From: an uncultured Flavobacteriaceae bacterium
GTDB taxonomy: Bacteria; Bacteroidota; Bacteroidia; Flavobacteriales; Flavobacteriaceae
Length of the DNA stretch: 64,000 nucleotides
Reading direction: 5' to 3'
Assembly (NCBI GenBank): GCA_913045325.1
Contig: CAJWPZ010000003.1
Location: forward strand, 51,505 to 115,504
Part shown: in pieces, positions 41,774 through 50,128 of the stretch
Position numbering within the stretch: the first letter of the stretch is position 1
Layout: every line of letters starts with the position of its first letter
Position numbers and translations under genes: made by a program
The notes under the pieces: generated by a model
The model's input: only the letters and a program-made list of their open reading frames with translations
The model's database searches: none
Told to the model about the DNA's origin: nothing

Positions 41774-44688
41774 TCTATAATAGCTTCATAAATAGCTGCT
41801 TGTATATTACTTCTAAGGTTTGTTTCCACCATCTTTTTATTCTCTGCACTTGGGTAGGTCCTGTTAGACATAAATACATATACAATTTCCTTTTCTGGAT
41901 CTGCCCAGGTAAAAGTGCCTGTAAAGCCACTATGGCCAAAGCTTGACATAGAAACACAGCCGCAGGTTGGGCCACTATCTTCTAGTTGAGGCTTATCAAA
42001 GCCCATACCCCTGCGTACGTTTTGATCACAGTAATAACAGGTGTTAAAATCATCAATAACCTTAGAGGATAGATATTGTTGCCCCCCATAACTACCACCG
42101 TTTAAAAACAGTTGCATCATTTTAGCAACATCATTGGCTGTACTAAAAACTCCGGCATGACCACTTACCCCACCTAGCATAGCAGCTCCTTGATCATGCA
42201 CATAGCCATGTATCTTTTGCATTCTAAAATAAGTATCCTCTTCTGTAGGTACAATGGTATTAATATCAAATGTATCAAGTGGATTATACGTCATACTATA
42301 GGCGCCAAGAGATGCATAGAAATGCTGTTTTACAAGGGTGTCTAATGAGACCTGGTAATACCGCTCTAGGTATTTCATTAATAAATAATAAGGTAAATCA
42401 CTATACTTATATTCTTGATTTTCTCTTAACTCGCTTTCTCTTATAAAGCGATAAATACTGTCTTTATACTCTCGTTTCAGGTACATTTTAGAGGCCACCT
42501 TGTATGGGAAATCTTTACTATAAGAGGGTTTGTACCATTTTGCTTTTGGTTTGTTTGTAAGGCTATCCATAGTATTAACATAGTAAGGGATCCAAGATTT
42601 TAATCTAGCGGTATGCGTTAGCATCCTGCGCAGGGTAATGTTGGCCTTATCTGTTTGTTTGTATTGCGGGAGTAACTCAGAGAGGGTAGTCTCCATGGTT
42701 ATAACACCTTTATCAACCAGCTGCATTACCAAAGGAAGCGTCGCGATAATCTTTGTTAAAGAGGCTACGTCATACACATCGGTTTGTAAAACTGGCTTTA
42801 TTTTATTTTGGGTGTGATGGCCAAAGGTCTTGTTGTATATAACTTTTCCTTTTCTAGCAACAAGAATTTGAGCTCCTGGCATCATCCCCTCTTTAATCCC
42901 TAAAGATGCAATAGAGTCAATTTTTTGTAGCCTGGCACTTGAGAGCCCTACACTCTGTGCAGCCCCATAGGTGAGCCTTTGTATAGCCTTTGTTTGTATG
43001 TGTGTATGTATTGGGAAATCAGCTCCTAAAGACACTGGAAGTCTTCCCTTTGCTGCTCTAGCGCCAAAAATGAGTTGTGCAGAAAGTTCTTGAGAGACCT
43101 TACTGTTTTGATAAGACATAATAACTGCATCAAAATTGGTAGTTGTTTTAAAATCTAACAGGCTATATGGCCTTGCAAATACATCTAAAATTAATGTATT
43201 TGTTCTAGCAATTTCATGCAACCACACCAGCTCTTTATTTGTAAATTTATATCCCTTCCATGGGGTTTGATTAGACTTATGGAACCCTGCAATAACATAA
43301 TCATAGCCTTTGAGCTTGATGATATAACTGGCAAGATCATCTGCTTTAACAAAGTCTATAGGGGCATATAATTTAAGTTGGTTTAAAAAGTCAGTACCAG
43401 AAGCATCCCCAAAATTAACATAGGCTATTTTTTTATGTTGTAGGTTTTTTATGGGCAGTAGTTGGTCTTTATTTTTTAACACCGTCAATGCGTTTTCTAT
43501 GGCCTGTTCATACAAAGCATCATCTAAGGGTGTGTTTAAATCTTCAACAAGATTGCTTTGATCTACGGGGAGGTAGTGGTGCAAGCCTACTTTATACTTT
43601 GCATACAGTATTTTTTTTACAGAATGTGCTAAGCGCTCTTCTGAAATAACTTTTTCTTGATAGGCTTTTACTATAATCTGGTGTGCTTTAGGGATGTTTT
43701 CTGAAATTAATAGCACATCATTTCCTGCCAAAAAAGCAGCAAGATCTATCTCTCCTGGTTTATCAAAATTTGCTGCCCCTTTCATGTTTAAGGCATCAGT
43801 GAAAATAAGGCCATTAAAACCAAGATCTCTTTTTAAAATATTTGTCACAATGATTTTTGACAATGAAGATGGCAAGCCATTTTGTGGCTCAAGAGAGGGT
43901 ACATTTAAATGGGCAACCATTACACTAGATAAGCCCTTGTTAATTAACTGTTTGTAGGGATAAAGCTCAATACTATCAATACGCTTTTTGGAAAAATTAA
44001 TAGTGGGTAATGTTTTGTGAGAGTCTGTATCTGTATCTCCATGGCCAGGAAAGTGTTTGGCATTGGCAAGAATTCCTGCAGATTGCATTCCTTTAGTAAA
44101 TGCAATAGATTTTTGTGTAACGTTGTCTGCATCTTCTCCAAAAGAGCGGTTACCGATAATAGGGTTTTTTGGGTTGGTATTAATATCTACAACTGGAGCA
44201 AAATTAATATGTACTCCCAATCTTTTACAGTGCTCCCCTATTCTACGGCCCACTTTTTCAATAATACTGTTATCTTTTATAGCCCCAAGAGTCATATTCC
44301 ATGGATAGGCAAATGTAGAATCTAGACGCATTGCTAGGCCCCACTCTGCATCCATAGCGATCATTAATTTTGTTTTTGATAGTCCTTGAAACTCATTGGT
44401 AAGTTTTGCTTGCCTTATGGGTCCTCCCTTAGAAAAAATAACACCACCTATATGGTACTGTGTGATGAGTTTTTTAATTTTATCTGTTTTTACTTTGGGA
44501 TCTTTAGAGAATACATCTACCATAAATAGCTGCCCAACCTTTTGCTTTAAAGACATGTTACGATACACACTATCTACCCAAATTTGTTGATTTACGCGAT
44601 CATTTTCTACAACTAAAGGACTTATTTGTTGAGAAATAGCTGGAATACAGCCTAGGATAAAAAGGAAGAATAAAAGGGGTTTTTGCAT
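41770..44688 (-). CDS. fusion of GH3 beta-N-acetylhexosaminidase (NagZ-like) and serine beta-lactamase-like hydrolase
   Basis: 972 residues with a signal peptide (PLLFFLFILGCIPAISQQ). The first ~580 residues are GH3: GQLFMVDVFSKDPKV, AMDAEWGLAMRLD, AKHFPGHGDTDTDSHKTLP (NagZ acid/base His loop) and LIFTDALNMKGAANF (nucleophile Asp), followed by the GH3 C-terminal alpha/beta domain. From about residue 600 a class C beta-lactamase/PBP-like domain follows: YDVASLTKIIATLPL (Ser643-x-x-Lys646), YKYSDLPYYLLMKYL (Tyr box) and SSFGHSGFTGT (third box, HSG for KTG). Both active sites look complete. Expected to act on peptidoglycan or muropeptides outside the cytoplasm. Last of a seven-gene minus-strand run. 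Confidence 0.93.
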   Translation of the reverse strand: MQKPLLFFLFILGCIPAISQQISPLVVENDRVNQQIWVDSVYRNMSLKQKVGQLFMVDVFSKDPKVKTDKIKKLITQYHIGGVIFSKGGPIRQAKLTNEFQGLSKTKLMIAMDAEWGLAMRLDSTFAYPWNMTLGAIKDNSIIEKVGRRIGEHCKRLGVHINFAPVVDINTNPKNPIIGNRSFGEDADNVTQKSIAFTKGMQSAGILANAKHFPGHGDTDTDSHKTLPTINFSKKRIDSIELYPYKQLINKGLSSVMVAHLNVPSLEPQNGLPSSLSKIIVTNILKRDLGFNGLIFTDALNMKGAANFDKPGEIDLAAFLAGNDVLLISENIPKAHQIIVKAYQEKVISEERLAHSVKKILYAKYKVGLHHYLPVDQSNLVEDLNTPLDDALYEQAIENALTVLKNKDQLLPIKNLQHKKIAYVNFGDASGTDFLNQLKLYAPIDFVKADDLASYIIKLKGYDYVIAGFHKSNQTPWKGYKFTNKELVWLHEIARTNTLILDVFARPYSLLDFKTTTNFDAVIMSYQNSKVSQELSAQLIFGARAAKGRLPVSLGADFPIHTHIQTKAIQRLTYGAAQSVGLSSARLQKIDSIASLGIKEGMMPGAQILVARKGKVIYNKTFGHHTQNKIKPVLQTDVYDVASLTKIIATLPLVMQLVDKGVITMETTLSELLPQYKQTDKANITLRRMLTHTARLKSWIPYYVNTMDSLTNKPKAKWYKPSYSKDFPYKVASKMYLKREYKDSIYRFIRESELRENQEYKYSDLPYYLLMKYLERYYQVSLDTLVKQHFYASLGAYSMTYNPLDTFDINTIVPTEEDTYFRMQKIHGYVHDQGAAMLGGVSGHAGVFSTANDVAKMMQLFLNGGSYGGQQYLSSKVIDDFNTCYYCDQNVRRGMGFDKPQLEDSGPTCGCVSMSSFGHSGFTGTFTWADPEKEIVYVFMSNRTYPSAENKKMVETNLRSNIQAAIYEAIID

Positions 44689-44708
44689 CTTTTAAAAATA
44701 TCAAAAAA

Positions 44709-45194
44709 TTAGGCTAAAAACCGACTGTGCCAACTATCTTTTGCGGGCACCTCCCAGTTTTCTATGTATTCTGCTTTTGTATTGACAAGGTTATTAAAAA
44801 CAACTGTATTTGCAGACACCGATTTATTTTTTGCCATTTTTCTGAAATCCAGCAAACTTTTATGCGCTATAAAAGCGCCATTATAGTAGGTAACATTCAT
44901 TTTATCTAGTAAATCCACGCCCATTTTTTCTTGTAACTCTTGCACAAAATGAACAGAGGCATCTATACTACATCCAGATGCAGATGCATTTTCTTGGTTA
45001 AGACCCAATACAATAAAACGTTCGTACTTGATTTCAAAACCAGCCTCAAGGTCTGTGCCGTGGGCTGTCCACTGGGTTAAAAAATAGCGTGTCTTTGCTT
45101 GTATGTATTCAAGCTCTTCTGGCGTGAATTTACGGTTAGATTGATACACCCATATTCTGGAGGTATCTGGAAGATTGTTGAATTCTATAAGCAT
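44709..45194 (-). CDS. small conserved-looking protein of unknown function
   Basis: 161 residues from the Met at 45194 (MLIEFNNLPDTSRIWVYQSN). The ORF track's 45 residues before it (MSFLQYYDDRRCETQ...) overlap the CCG gene and are not needed. The protein shows WVYQSNRKFTPEELEYIQAK, FLTQWTAHGTDLEAGFEI, LGLNQENASASGCSIDASVHFVQELQ. It has no Walker A or B motif, signal peptide or membrane helix. Proteins of this type are, from memory, sometimes labelled ABC transporter ATPase in flavobacterial genomes; the sequence does not support that. It follows the CCG gene by 23 bases and precedes the GH3 fusion by 20, so it is part of the run. Function unknown. Confidence 0.72.
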   Translation of the reverse strand: MLIEFNNLPDTSRIWVYQSNRKFTPEELEYIQAKTRYFLTQWTAHGTDLEAGFEIKYERFIVLGLNQENASASGCSIDASVHFVQELQEKMGVDLLDKMNVTYYNGAFIAHKSLLDFRKMAKNKSVSANTVVFNNLVNTKAEYIENWEVPAKDSWHSRFLA

Positions 45195-45217
45195 GGGTGT
45201 ACTATCTATTATGTTTG

Positions 45218-46009
45218 TTATAACTCTGAGGCGTTTGCTATCATTTCGGCTACGTCCATAACCTGTACTTGGTCTTCTTTTTCTTTGTGTTTCACACCGT
45301 CTGTCATCATAGTATTGCAAAAAGGACATCCCGTTGCTACAATACTAGCTCCTGTATCTACAGCTTCCTCTGTGCGTTCTACGTTGATGTCTTTATTTCC
45401 TGGCTCAGGTTCTTTAAACATTTGCGCGCCTCCTGCCCCGCAGCAAAGTCCGTTTGTTTTACAACGTTTCATCTCTACGAGTTCTACTTCTAATTTACGC
45501 AATAAATCTCTTGGCGCTTCATACTCCCCATTGGCACGTCCTAAATAACAAGGATCGTGAAAGGTTATTTTTTTACCTTTGAATTTTCCACCCTCTACTT
45601 TAAGGCGGCCATCGTTTAACAAGGTTTTTAAAAACTGAGTATGGTGCATTACCTCAAAATTACCTCCTAGTTGGGGGTATTCATTATTAATGGTATTAAA
45701 ACAATGAGGACAGGCTGTTACTATTTTCTGAACCTTATAGGCATTAAGCACCTCTATGTTAGTGACTGCTTGCATCTGAAACAAGAACTCATTCCCAGCT
45801 CTTTTTGCTGGATCTCCAGTACAGCTCTCTTCGGTACCTAGTACAGCAAATTCTACACCAGCATTGTTTAATAGTTTTACAAAAGCTTTGGTTATTTTTT
45901 TTGCTCTGTCATCAAAACTCCCAGCGCAACCAACCCAAAATAAAACTTCAGGTTGCTTTCCTTGAGCCATGAAATCGGCCATTGTTGGTACTTTTAATAA
46001 ATCACTCAT
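45218..46009 (-). CDS. CCG-domain Fe-S oxidoreductase subunit (HdrB/LutA/GlpC-like)
   Basis: 263 residues. Two cysteine-rich CCG domains: one with VGCAGSFDDRAKK ... CTGDPAKRAG ... CPHCFNTINNEYP, the second with HDPCYLGRANGEYEAPRD ... MKRCKTNGLCCGAGGAQMF ... ATGCPFCNTMMTDG. CCG domains bind 4Fe-4S or noncubane clusters in heterodisulfide-reductase-like and lactate/glycerol-phosphate oxidases. It is probably the partner of the membrane 4Fe-4S protein at 46572, with the small HAD-like gene between. The substrate is not known. Confidence 0.88.
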   Translation of the reverse strand: MSDLLKVPTMADFMAQGKQPEVLFWVGCAGSFDDRAKKITKAFVKLLNNAGVEFAVLGTEESCTGDPAKRAGNEFLFQMQAVTNIEVLNAYKVQKIVTACPHCFNTINNEYPQLGGNFEVMHHTQFLKTLLNDGRLKVEGGKFKGKKITFHDPCYLGRANGEYEAPRDLLRKLEVELVEMKRCKTNGLCCGAGGAQMFKEPEPGNKDINVERTEEAVDTGASIVATGCPFCNTMMTDGVKHKEKEDQVQVMDVAEMIANASEL

Positions 46010-46058
46010 AGTAATTGTTTTATTGTATACTGAAATACAAGTATTTCAGGGGTATGTT

Positions 46059-46550
46059 TTAATCTTCAAATACTTCAATGGTGACATCCTTTTGCACCAA
46101 TTCTGTAAATTTACCGTTGTATCTAGTGGCTTTTACTAAATGATTATCAATCCAGTGATAATTTCCGCCTCTGGGTTTTCCCATTAAAAGAGAGTGAAAT
46201 TTAAAGCCGTGCTGGTGTAACCAAGCTGTTGTAACAGCTCTATGCTCCTCTGTTCTTGAAGTAAAAAAACAAATGACATGTCCTTGGTCATACCAGCCGT
46301 TTAATGTTTGTAAAGCATCTGGAAAGGGAAGACAAGTTGCCATACGCTCTGGCTCTTCATTTGGAACATCTTCTGTAACGGTACCATCTATATCAATTAA
46401 ATAATTTTTTACATGTGCTGGTAATATTGGAGAGGCATTTTCACCTTGTGCATCTTTTATGGTGTGTAAAGGCTCATTGGTGATTGGCGTTTTATACACG
46501 CTATCTTTAACTTGTCCTAATTCGTTGATGGTTCTGTCTTTAGATGTCAT
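46059..46550 (-). CDS. HAD-like hydrolase domain protein
   Basis: 163 residues. The HAD nucleophile motif is NYLIDIDGTVTEDVPNEEPE (DxDGT), followed by ICFFTSRTEEHR (motif II Thr/Ser), LLMGKPRGGNYHWIDNHLV (motif III/IV). Proteins like this are often grouped with small phosphatases for sugar or nucleotide phosphates, and some databases call them phosphoheptose isomerases, which I see no basis for. Short cap-less form. It lies between two iron-sulfur genes with 49- and 21-base gaps. Confidence 0.8.
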   Translation of the reverse strand: MTSKDRTINELGQVKDSVYKTPITNEPLHTIKDAQGENASPILPAHVKNYLIDIDGTVTEDVPNEEPERMATCLPFPDALQTLNGWYDQGHVICFFTSRTEEHRAVTTAWLHQHGFKFHSLLMGKPRGGNYHWIDNHLVKATRYNGKFTELVQKDVTIEVFED

Positions 46551-46571
46551 TTTTTATTAATTGTAAGTGTA

Positions 46572-47897
46572 TTACTCTTTTGCCCAATTTAAACGGTCCA
46601 TTTGGTTAAAAGGCCAAGGAGCCCCATTGTTTTCTATATTGGTCATTGTTCCATTAAGCTCTGAGGGCGCCGCAGATTGTTCCATTACTAAATACTGGCG
46701 CATGTCCATAATTATAGACAAAGGATCAATACTCAAAGGGCAAGCCTCTACACAAGCATTACAGGTGGTACAAGCCCAAAGTTCTTCTGTGGAGATATAA
46801 TCTTTTAAAAGCTGTTTTCCATCTGGCACAAAAACACCAGCGTTGGCATCTATGTTTTTACTCACCTCTTGGAGCCTATCTCTGGTATCCATCATTATTT
46901 TTCTGGGTGATAACTTTTTACCCGTTTGGTTTGCAGGACACTCACTGGTACACCTACCACACTCGGTGCAGGTATATGCATTTAAAAGTTGTACCTGGGT
47001 TAAATCCATGACATCGCTAGCTCCAAATTTAGGAGGTGGTGGTGCATCTGGCGCAGGGGCTGCAAAGGGATCTGCAGAGGGATCCATCATCATTTTAACC
47101 TCAGCGGTTACTGCTTGGTTGTTTTTAAATTGTCCTTTTTGGGTGACAGATCCAAAATACACGTTTGGAAAAGCTAGTAAAATATGTAGGTGCTTTGAAA
47201 AGTATAAGTAGTTTAAGAAAATTAAAATTCCTGTAATATGCAGCCACCAAGCAGTTCTCTCTATAACAATCAAACTACTTTGGCTCATAGTATCAAAAAT
47301 TCCTGCAAACAGAGAACTCACAGGGTAAGACCCGGCCTGGGTGTAATGGGCCGCTCCCATTTGCTGTAGGGCATAATCTGAGGAGTTCATCAGTAAAAAC
47401 AAACCCATCAATACTACCTCAAAATATAAAATAATGTTTCCGTCTTGTTTTGGCCAACCTTTCATCTCTGGAGATAGAAAACGTTTTATTTTAAGTACGT
47501 TTCTACGTGTCCAAAATAAAACAACACTCACCAAAACCAAAAGGGCTAATATTTCAAAGGTTGCAATCAAAAAGTCATAAAAACCACCTAAAAAAGCAAA
47601 GATTCTATGGGTGCCCAAAAGGCCATCTATAATAATCTCTAATACTTCTATATTAATAATAATAAATCCTAGATAAACAATAGCATGCAAAGCGCCAGAG
47701 ATAGGACGCTTTAAAAGTTTTGATTGCCCAAGTGCTATGCGGGCTACATTGCCGTACCGCTCTTTTTTGTGATCACTAATTGCCACTGGGATTCCTAGTT
47801 TGATGTTTCTTACGACCGTACGTATATTCTTGGTAAAGTAACCAACTCCAGCTACCAGTAGAAGAAAAAACAAAATATTAGGTAAGTATTGCATCAT
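46572..47897 (-). CDS. membrane-bound 4Fe-4S protein (HdrC/HdrD-like electron carrier)
   Basis: 441 residues. Several helices fill the N-terminal half (YLPNILFFLLLVAGVGYF, ISGALHAIVYLGFIIINIEV, FLIATFEILALLVLVSVVLF, IILYFEVVLMGLFLLM), with His residues suited to haem b or quinone contact. After a loop with PDAPPPPKFG come two 4Fe-4S motifs, CTECGRCTSECPANQTG and CTTCNACVEACPLSID. This matches the membrane arm of heterodisulfide-reductase-like complexes, passing electrons between quinone and the CCG subunit (45218). The MCE gene abuts it directly (1 base apart). Confidence 0.9.
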   Translation of the reverse strand: MMQYLPNILFFLLLVAGVGYFTKNIRTVVRNIKLGIPVAISDHKKERYGNVARIALGQSKLLKRPISGALHAIVYLGFIIINIEVLEIIIDGLLGTHRIFAFLGGFYDFLIATFEILALLVLVSVVLFWTRRNVLKIKRFLSPEMKGWPKQDGNIILYFEVVLMGLFLLMNSSDYALQQMGAAHYTQAGSYPVSSLFAGIFDTMSQSSLIVIERTAWWLHITGILIFLNYLYFSKHLHILLAFPNVYFGSVTQKGQFKNNQAVTAEVKMMMDPSADPFAAPAPDAPPPPKFGASDVMDLTQVQLLNAYTCTECGRCTSECPANQTGKKLSPRKIMMDTRDRLQEVSKNIDANAGVFVPDGKQLLKDYISTEELWACTTCNACVEACPLSIDPLSIIMDMRQYLVMEQSAAPSELNGTMTNIENNGAPWPFNQMDRLNWAKE

Positions 47898-48851
47898 CTA
47901 TTGTTCTGGATTGTCAGGTTTTGTGTATTGCTTGTTGTTTTTTCCAAAGACAGATATATGGATGTAACGTTTTGGATTTAATTTTACGTCTTCAAGCAAT
48001 TCATCAAGTTGCTTGGAAGCACCTTTTAGATTTTCATATAGCTGCTCATCTTTCAGTAATTTACCCATACTACCTTCTCCATTTTCTAGTGCTGAGGCTA
48101 TCGTATCAAAACGGGTAACTACGCTTTGGAATTCTGAAAATAATTTTCCTGTCTCCAATTTTGATAAGGAATCAGAAAGGCTATTAAAGTTACTGGCCAT
48201 TTCATCAAGATTGGTAAAGGTGTTGTTTAACTTACCTGTATTTTCTTTTAAAAGACCATTTAAAGAATTGGAGGCGCCATTTAAAGACTCCATAGTTGTA
48301 TTTAAATTAGCTATTGCTTGTTGGAGGTTAGCGCGAGTTTTAGGGTCTAGCAAATCTGTAATAGAGTTTAAAAGCACATCCAAGGTAGCTAGTGTATTAT
48401 TTACCTTATCCTCTAAAGGCCCCAGGGCTTTGGTTACAGCCACAAGCATGTCATCTTCTATACTCCCAACTAGGGTGTCACCAGAGACAGCCATATTTTC
48501 TGGATCATATTCTGGATACAGCCCTAAGGATTTCCCACCCAAAAGACCACTACTGTAAATACGAACCAAACTATTTTTTGAAAACTCAAAATCTGGCTCT
48601 TTTATAGAAAATGAAACCAACAGTTTACCTTTATTATTTAAAAACGCTATATTTTTTACTTTACCTACCAAAAGACCATTAATAGTAACAGGAGATGAAT
48701 TTGCAAGCCCCTCTACGTTATCGTAGGTTACAAAAAAAGTTCTGTCTTTATCTAGTATATTAGTTCCCTTGAGAAAGCTATATCCAAAAATAAATAGTAG
48801 AATTGTTCCTATGGCAAGTACAGCGGTTTTAACTTCTTTGGAGCGTCTCAA
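47898..48851 (-). CDS. MCE (MlaD-like) lipid-transport protein
   Basis: 317 residues. One N-terminal membrane helix (LAIGTILLFIFGYSFLKGTN), then the MCE domain (FFVTYDNVEGLANSSPVTING, LVGKVKNIAFL, LVRIYSSGLLGGKSLGL), then a long coiled coil (NLQQAIANLNTTMESLNGAS...). MCE proteins form hexameric rings or tubes that carry phospholipids between inner and outer membranes, usually with an ABC permease and ATPase (MlaFE). None of those partners is in this window. It lies between the amidase and the 4Fe-4S gene. Confidence 0.9.
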   Translation of the reverse strand: MRRSKEVKTAVLAIGTILLFIFGYSFLKGTNILDKDRTFFVTYDNVEGLANSSPVTINGLLVGKVKNIAFLNNKGKLLVSFSIKEPDFEFSKNSLVRIYSSGLLGGKSLGLYPEYDPENMAVSGDTLVGSIEDDMLVAVTKALGPLEDKVNNTLATLDVLLNSITDLLDPKTRANLQQAIANLNTTMESLNGASNSLNGLLKENTGKLNNTFTNLDEMASNFNSLSDSLSKLETGKLFSEFQSVVTRFDTIASALENGEGSMGKLLKDEQLYENLKGASKQLDELLEDVKLNPKRYIHISVFGKNNKQYTKPDNPEQ

Positions 48852-48892
48852 AAGGTTTGGTTTTAGTTAGACAAATTTAACAATAATTCTTA

Positions 48893-50014
48893 TTATTTTG
48901 GGCCCTTGGCGAGTACTTCTGAAAGTTTAACCTTTTCTCCATCTCTAAAGGCCACTACATAGGCCGAAGCGTAGCCTTTTTCTTGGGCAAATGTTTTTAA
49001 AAGCTGAATCTCTGTATAGTTAGATGTTCTGCCGTAGAAATACCTATATAGCTTCCCAAGTTTTTCACGTGATACATTTTTTAATCCTTTAAAGTTATAG
49101 GCCTTAGTTGCTATTTTTTTTGAACCTGCAGCCAACTGTACTTTAAAGATTATATCCTCATAAATTTTTTCTTGCGAAACTTTAATGGCCTGATCTATCT
49201 CATCTTGGGTAATGACGGGATTTTGAGCATTACTGGTTCCAAGGGCGATATTTTGTTTGTACATTAAAATACCATTGGCAACTTGTGTGGCCAACTCTCT
49301 TCTCCCCTTTTTCGAATTTACATAAGGGCCTTCTTTATTATTGGTCAAAAAACCTAGCTCAACCAAAACACTAGGCATGTAAGAGCTATGTAAAACCCAA
49401 AAGGGAGCAGATCTAACACTTCTGTCTTTTCTTTTTAAATTGGTGACAATATTAGACTGTATCAAACCAGCAAGGGTAATGCTTTGATCTAGGTACTCTT
49501 CCTGCATAAGAGTGAGACCAATTAATGATTCTGGACGGTTGGGATCAAACCCGGCGTAGCGCTCTTGATAATTGTCTTCTAGAAAAATTACCTCATTCTC
49601 TTTTTTTGCTGTATTCAAATTCTTTCCAGATTTGTCAACCCCCATGACAAATGTACCTACACCATAGGCCTGATTTGTAAAGGCGTCACAATGTATAGAT
49701 ACAAAAATATCTGCATCAACTTCATTGGCAATGGGTCCTCTTCTGTATAAATCAATTAGTACATCCGTTTTTCTAGTATACACTACTTTAATACCCGGAA
49801 CTTTTTCTAAAATGGCGCCAATTTGTAGGGTGACATCTAATACAATATCTTTTTCAATAAAACCATTGCCAATGTTTCCTGAATCCTTACCACCGTGGCC
49901 AGCATCTAAAACAACAACAAAAGGTTTTTGGGTATCATTTTTGATTATAGAAAAGGAAGCAAATAAAGCTGCTGCAAGCAGCAATATTAAAAGGGATGCT
50001 AATTTGGTTTTCAT
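48893..50014 (-). CDS. N-acetylmuramoyl-L-alanine amidase with C-terminal SPOR-like domain
   Basis: 373 residues. N-terminal signal/anchor (LASLLILLLAAALFASFSII), then the Amidase_3 zinc fold: VVLDAGHGGKDSGNIGNG (His), FIEKDIVLDV (Glu), VSIHCDAFTNQ (His) and SVLVELGFLTNNKEG (catalytic Glu). The last ~90 residues (FKVQLAAGSKKIATKAYNFK ... YASAYVVAFRDGEKV) have the look of a SPOR domain that binds denuded peptidoglycan at the septum. It cleaves the amide bond between MurNAc and L-Ala. First gene of the seven-gene run; a parS-like site lies inside it. Confidence 0.93.
   Translation of the reverse strand: MKTKLASLLILLLAAALFASFSIIKNDTQKPFVVVLDAGHGGKDSGNIGNGFIEKDIVLDVTLQIGAILEKVPGIKVVYTRKTDVLIDLYRRGPIANEVDADIFVSIHCDAFTNQAYGVGTFVMGVDKSGKNLNTAKKENEVIFLEDNYQERYAGFDPNRPESLIGLTLMQEEYLDQSITLAGLIQSNIVTNLKRKDRSVRSAPFWVLHSSYMPSVLVELGFLTNNKEGPYVNSKKGRRELATQVANGILMYKQNIALGTSNAQNPVITQDEIDQAIKVSQEKIYEDIIFKVQLAAGSKKIATKAYNFKGLKNVSREKLGKLYRYFYGRTSNYTEIQLLKTFAQEKGYASAYVVAFRDGEKVKLSEVLAKGPK
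49061..49076. other. parS-like 16-mer inside the amidase gene
   Basis: TTTTTCACGTGATACA matches the chromosomal parS consensus TGTTTCACGTGAAACA at 14 of 16 positions with the central CACGTG intact. It lies 45 kb from parAB. It may be a chance match or a real ParB nucleation site. Confidence 0.35.
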
Positions 50015-50077
50015 ATAGGTATAAACGCTGATTTTTAAAATTTGTTTTTTTACAGAGTTGCCAAAAAAATATGCTTA

Positions 50078-50095
50078 ATTTTGATGAATCAAAAT
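50078..50095. promoter_or_regulatory. inverted repeat in the divergent amidase/lptD promoter region
   Basis: ATTTTGAT-GA-ATCAAAAT, two perfect 8-bp arms with a 2-base centre, in the 114-base gap between the two divergent envelope genes. A dimeric regulator bound here could control both directions. No known operator is recognised. Confidence 0.35.
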
Positions 50096-50128
50096 CTAAG
50101 CTAAAATACAAAATAATACCTGCAAGGA

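Noticed and set aside
44709-45194. Reading this small protein as an ABC transporter ATPase
   Set aside because: There is no Walker A, signature or Walker B motif in the sequence.
45280-45300. TGTTTCAC half of a parS site in the CCG gene
   Set aside because: The left half is perfect but the right half does not follow, so the palindromic core is absent.
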